From NCBI GenBank assembly GCA_030817875.1, contig JAUSZU010000001.1:1364001-1428000 (forward strand): 64,000 nt of DNA, in the 5' to 3' direction. Origin of the DNA: Flavobacterium sp. W4I14 (GTDB lineage: Bacteria; Bacteroidota; Bacteroidia; Sphingobacteriales; Sphingobacteriaceae). The translations under genes were made by a program, and so were the position numbers. This document shows positions 61,773 through 64,000 of the stretch, in pieces; within the stretch, counting starts at the first letter, position 1, and every line of letters starts with the position of its first letter. A model generated the notes under the pieces. It was not told where the DNA came from. It was given only the letters and a program-made list of their open reading frames with translations, and did not search any database.

Positions 61773-63896
61773 ATGGAAAAGAGAATTTTAAAAGACGACA
61801 ACGACCGCGTAGATGGAATTTTAAAAGTTACGGGGCAAGCTAAATATTTCGCGGAATACGATCTACCGGGTTTAACCTATGGTGTTTTGGTGACTAGTAC
61901 CATTACCAAAGGAAAAATTACAGCACTCGATACCAAGGCGGCTGAAAAAGCACCAGGAGTAATTGCTGTGATTTCGCATTTAAATAAGCCATCGGCTGCT
62001 GCTTACGAGCAGGAAGGTGGTCCACAGATGAAGATTTTTTATACCGACAAAATTTTCTACAATGGACAGCCGATTGCAATTGTAGTGGCTAATACCTTCG
62101 AAAGGGCAACTCATGCGGCTTCATTGGTTAAAGCAACCTATGCCAAAGAAGATTTTAATACCGATTTTGAAAAAGCTTTAAAAGATCCTAAAGCAAAGAA
62201 ACTTCAAGGTCAGGCCGACTATAAACGTGGTATAGAAAACGCTTATAAAACGGCAGAGGTGAAGCTCGAAGAAAGATATTTCCTGCCTATCGAAACGCAT
62301 AATCCGATGGAACTGCACGGAATTATCGCCGATTGGAGGCCAAATAACCAGCTTACCGTTTATGCTAAAACACAAGGCGTAAAAGCTACTCAGGGTACCA
62401 TTGCAAATGTTTTTAAAATTCCGATGGAGAATATTCAGGTAAATTCGGAATTTGTTGGTGGTGGTTTTGGTATGGCTTTACGCACCTGGCCATTGGAAAT
62501 TGCAACGGTGATGGCCTCTAAACATATTGGTAAGCCTGTAAAAGTGGTGATTACCAGGATGCAGATGTTTACCATGGTCGGTAATCGGCCGGCAGCTATA
62601 CAAACCATTGGCTTGGGCGCAAATAAAGATGGTAAATTAACGGGGATTACGCACAGGGCTTATGGCGAAACTTCTACTTACGAGAACTTTACCGAAGGCG
62701 TGGTGAACATGGCGAAGTTTATGTATCAATGCGATAACGTAAATACTGCTTATGCCATTGTTCCGGTAGATCTTGGCGTTCCAATATGGATGCGTGGTCC
62801 AGGAGAGGCTACAGGAGCTTTTGCCCTGGAAAGTGCAATTGATGAAATGGCACATGCTTTGGATATGGACCCATTGGATTTCAGAATCAAAAACGATCCT
62901 GAAACCGATCAGCAGAAAAACAAACCCTTTTCGAGCAAAAACATAAAAGAAGCCTATAAAATCGGCGCAGAAAAAATAGGGTGGAGCAACCGGAAAAATA
63001 AGCCTGGCAGTTTGATTGAAGGACCTTGGCAAACAGGTTATGGCGTAAGTGTTGGCGTTTTTAACGCAAATAGAGGTAAAGCCAGTGTGAAGGGTATTTT
63101 AAAGGCTGATGGATCGCTGCTTTTACAAAGTGCAACCAGCGATATTGGCCCAGGAACAGGAACTGGTATGACTTTAATCGCCAATAAACTGATGAAGATT
63201 CCTGTAAATAAAATTACATTCGAATTGGGTGATTCTTCTTTGCCACCAGCGCCTAGTCAGGGCGGTTCGGCTACATTATCTACAGTAGGTTCGGCAGTGA
63301 ATGATGTTTGTGTGGCGTTAAAATCAGCCATCGCAGAACTGGCAGCAAATTCAAATATGGATGCAACGGCTAATTTTGTTGATGTTTTAAAAAAGAATAA
63401 TCTTCCGCAAATAGAAGTAACCAAAGAAAGTCAGGGGGGAAAGGAAAGGGATAATTATTCAATGTATTCGTTCTCCATTCACTTTGTGCAGGTAAAGGTT
63501 CATGCGCTTACAGGCGTAGTAAAAGTGAGTAAAATCGTTTCTGTAGGCGATTCCGGTACCATTGTAAGTCCAAAAACGGCCCGAAGCCAGATGCTTGGTG
63601 GTGCAGTCGGCGGTATTGGTATGGCTTTAACCGAGGAATCTATTATCGACCACCGATATGGAAGATACATCAATAATAATTTTGCCGATTACCATGTTCC
63701 GGTAAATGCTGATGTACCGGAAATTGATGTTAACTTTATCAATAAACCTGATCCTTACATTAATCCAATGGGAGCGAAAGGAATGGGAGAAATTGCATTG
63801 ATCGGTTTTTCTGCCGCTGTAGCCAACGCTGTTTTTAATGCTACTGGAAAAAGGATCAGGACATTGCCGATTACGCCAGATAAGATACTAGCTTAA
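61773..63896 (+). CDS. paoC: Aldehyde oxidoreductase, molybdenum subunit
   Basis: A 707-residue molybdopterin subunit. NPMELHG, FVGGGFGMALR and GPGEATGAFALE are cofactor loops, and AKGMGEIALIG carries the catalytic Glu near the end. It oxidises aldehydes to carboxylates. With paoA and paoB it forms an alpha-beta-gamma enzyme in the periplasm. The maturation factor PaoD/XdhC is not in the window and may lie to the right. Confidence 0.93.
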   Translation: MEKRILKDDNDRVDGILKVTGQAKYFAEYDLPGLTYGVLVTSTITKGKITALDTKAAEKAPGVIAVISHLNKPSAAAYEQEGGPQMKIFYTDKIFYNGQPIAIVVANTFERATHAASLVKATYAKEDFNTDFEKALKDPKAKKLQGQADYKRGIENAYKTAEVKLEERYFLPIETHNPMELHGIIADWRPNNQLTVYAKTQGVKATQGTIANVFKIPMENIQVNSEFVGGGFGMALRTWPLEIATVMASKHIGKPVKVVITRMQMFTMVGNRPAAIQTIGLGANKDGKLTGITHRAYGETSTYENFTEGVVNMAKFMYQCDNVNTAYAIVPVDLGVPIWMRGPGEATGAFALESAIDEMAHALDMDPLDFRIKNDPETDQQKNKPFSSKNIKEAYKIGAEKIGWSNRKNKPGSLIEGPWQTGYGVSVGVFNANRGKASVKGILKADGSLLLQSATSDIGPGTGTGMTLIANKLMKIPVNKITFELGDSSLPPAPSQGGSATLSTVGSAVNDVCVALKSAIAELAANSNMDATANFVDVLKKNNLPQIEVTKESQGGKERDNYSMYSFSIHFVQVKVHALTGVVKVSKIVSVGDSGTIVSPKTARSQMLGGAVGGIGMALTEESIIDHRYGRYINNNFADYHVPVNADVPEIDVNFINKPDPYINPMGAKGMGEIALIGFSAAVANAVFNATGKRIRTLPITPDKILA

Positions 63897-63929
63897 TTAA
63901 GTTGTCTTTTGGTTTAATTCCAAACGTGG

Positions 63930-63965
63930 TTTGTCATCATGAGCGTAGTCGAACGATCTTTAAGT
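63930..63965. repeat. Half repeat at the right edge
   Basis: TTTGTCATCATGAGCGTAGTCGAACGATCTTTAAG resembles the opening half of the family B repeats; the closing half may lie beyond the window. Confidence 0.5.
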
Positions 63966-64000
63966 AAGATAGTACTAAACTTGATTTGGAATTACGAAGT

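Overview
The window is a chromosomal stretch of a Gram-negative Bacteroidota, most likely a Pedobacter or close relative in the Sphingobacteriaceae. The evidence is the protein families (XusABC-type siderophore uptake, GH29/GH92/GH97 hydrolases, DUF4142, DUF4374), the AT-rich intergenic DNA, several promoters of the Bacteroidota type (TTTG, about 20 nt, TAnnTTTG), weak Shine-Dalgarno sequences, and many short palindromic intergenic repeats that begin CGTCAT. No tRNA, rRNA, CRISPR array, prophage or transposase gene was seen. Calls were made by reading motifs and gene order; no database search was run.

Left part (1-16.4 kb): the end of an M1 aminopeptidase, then a tight five-gene unit (2469-8510) with a MerA-like flavin disulfide reductase, an ABC ATPase, a permease fused to a binding domain, EgtB and EgtD. 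A PLP enzyme of the EgtE fold type lies tail to tail with egtD. Together they look like ergothioneine synthesis plus uptake. The fused binding domain appears circularly permuted: its usual C-terminal half comes first. Then follow DinB, VOC, ackA-pta, a CoiA-like protein and a DUF4142 lipoprotein.

Middle (16.5-35.4 kb): a XusABC-like siderophore uptake operon with a consensus promoter and a structured leader, then an assimilatory nitrate module. This has a Crp/Fnr regulator, mobA, and a seven-gene minus-strand operon (nirB, nirD, a small secreted protein, narK, a nasA-reductase fusion, narM, and a rubredoxin fused to a siroheme-less nitrite-reductase-like scaffold). A divergent siroheme methyltransferase gene faces nirB across a perfect TGTGA-N6-TCACA site.

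Right part (35.4-64 kb): a repeat-dense intergenic region, an outer-membrane protein, GH29 fucosidase, an SDR, a voltage-gated-type K+ channel with a zinc ribbon, a very acidic protein, a second DUF4142 protein, GH97, azoreductase behind a large palindrome, a response regulator, mnmA, a GH92 mannosidase gene broken by one inserted base, an arsenic operon (arsR, DUF6428, arsC, acr3), two tandem SDRs with an AraC regulator, a TetR-controlled thioesterase/SDR/DUF2798/FabF cluster with two copies of the same operator, yceH, and a three-subunit periplasmic molybdenum aldehyde oxidoreductase (paoABC-like).
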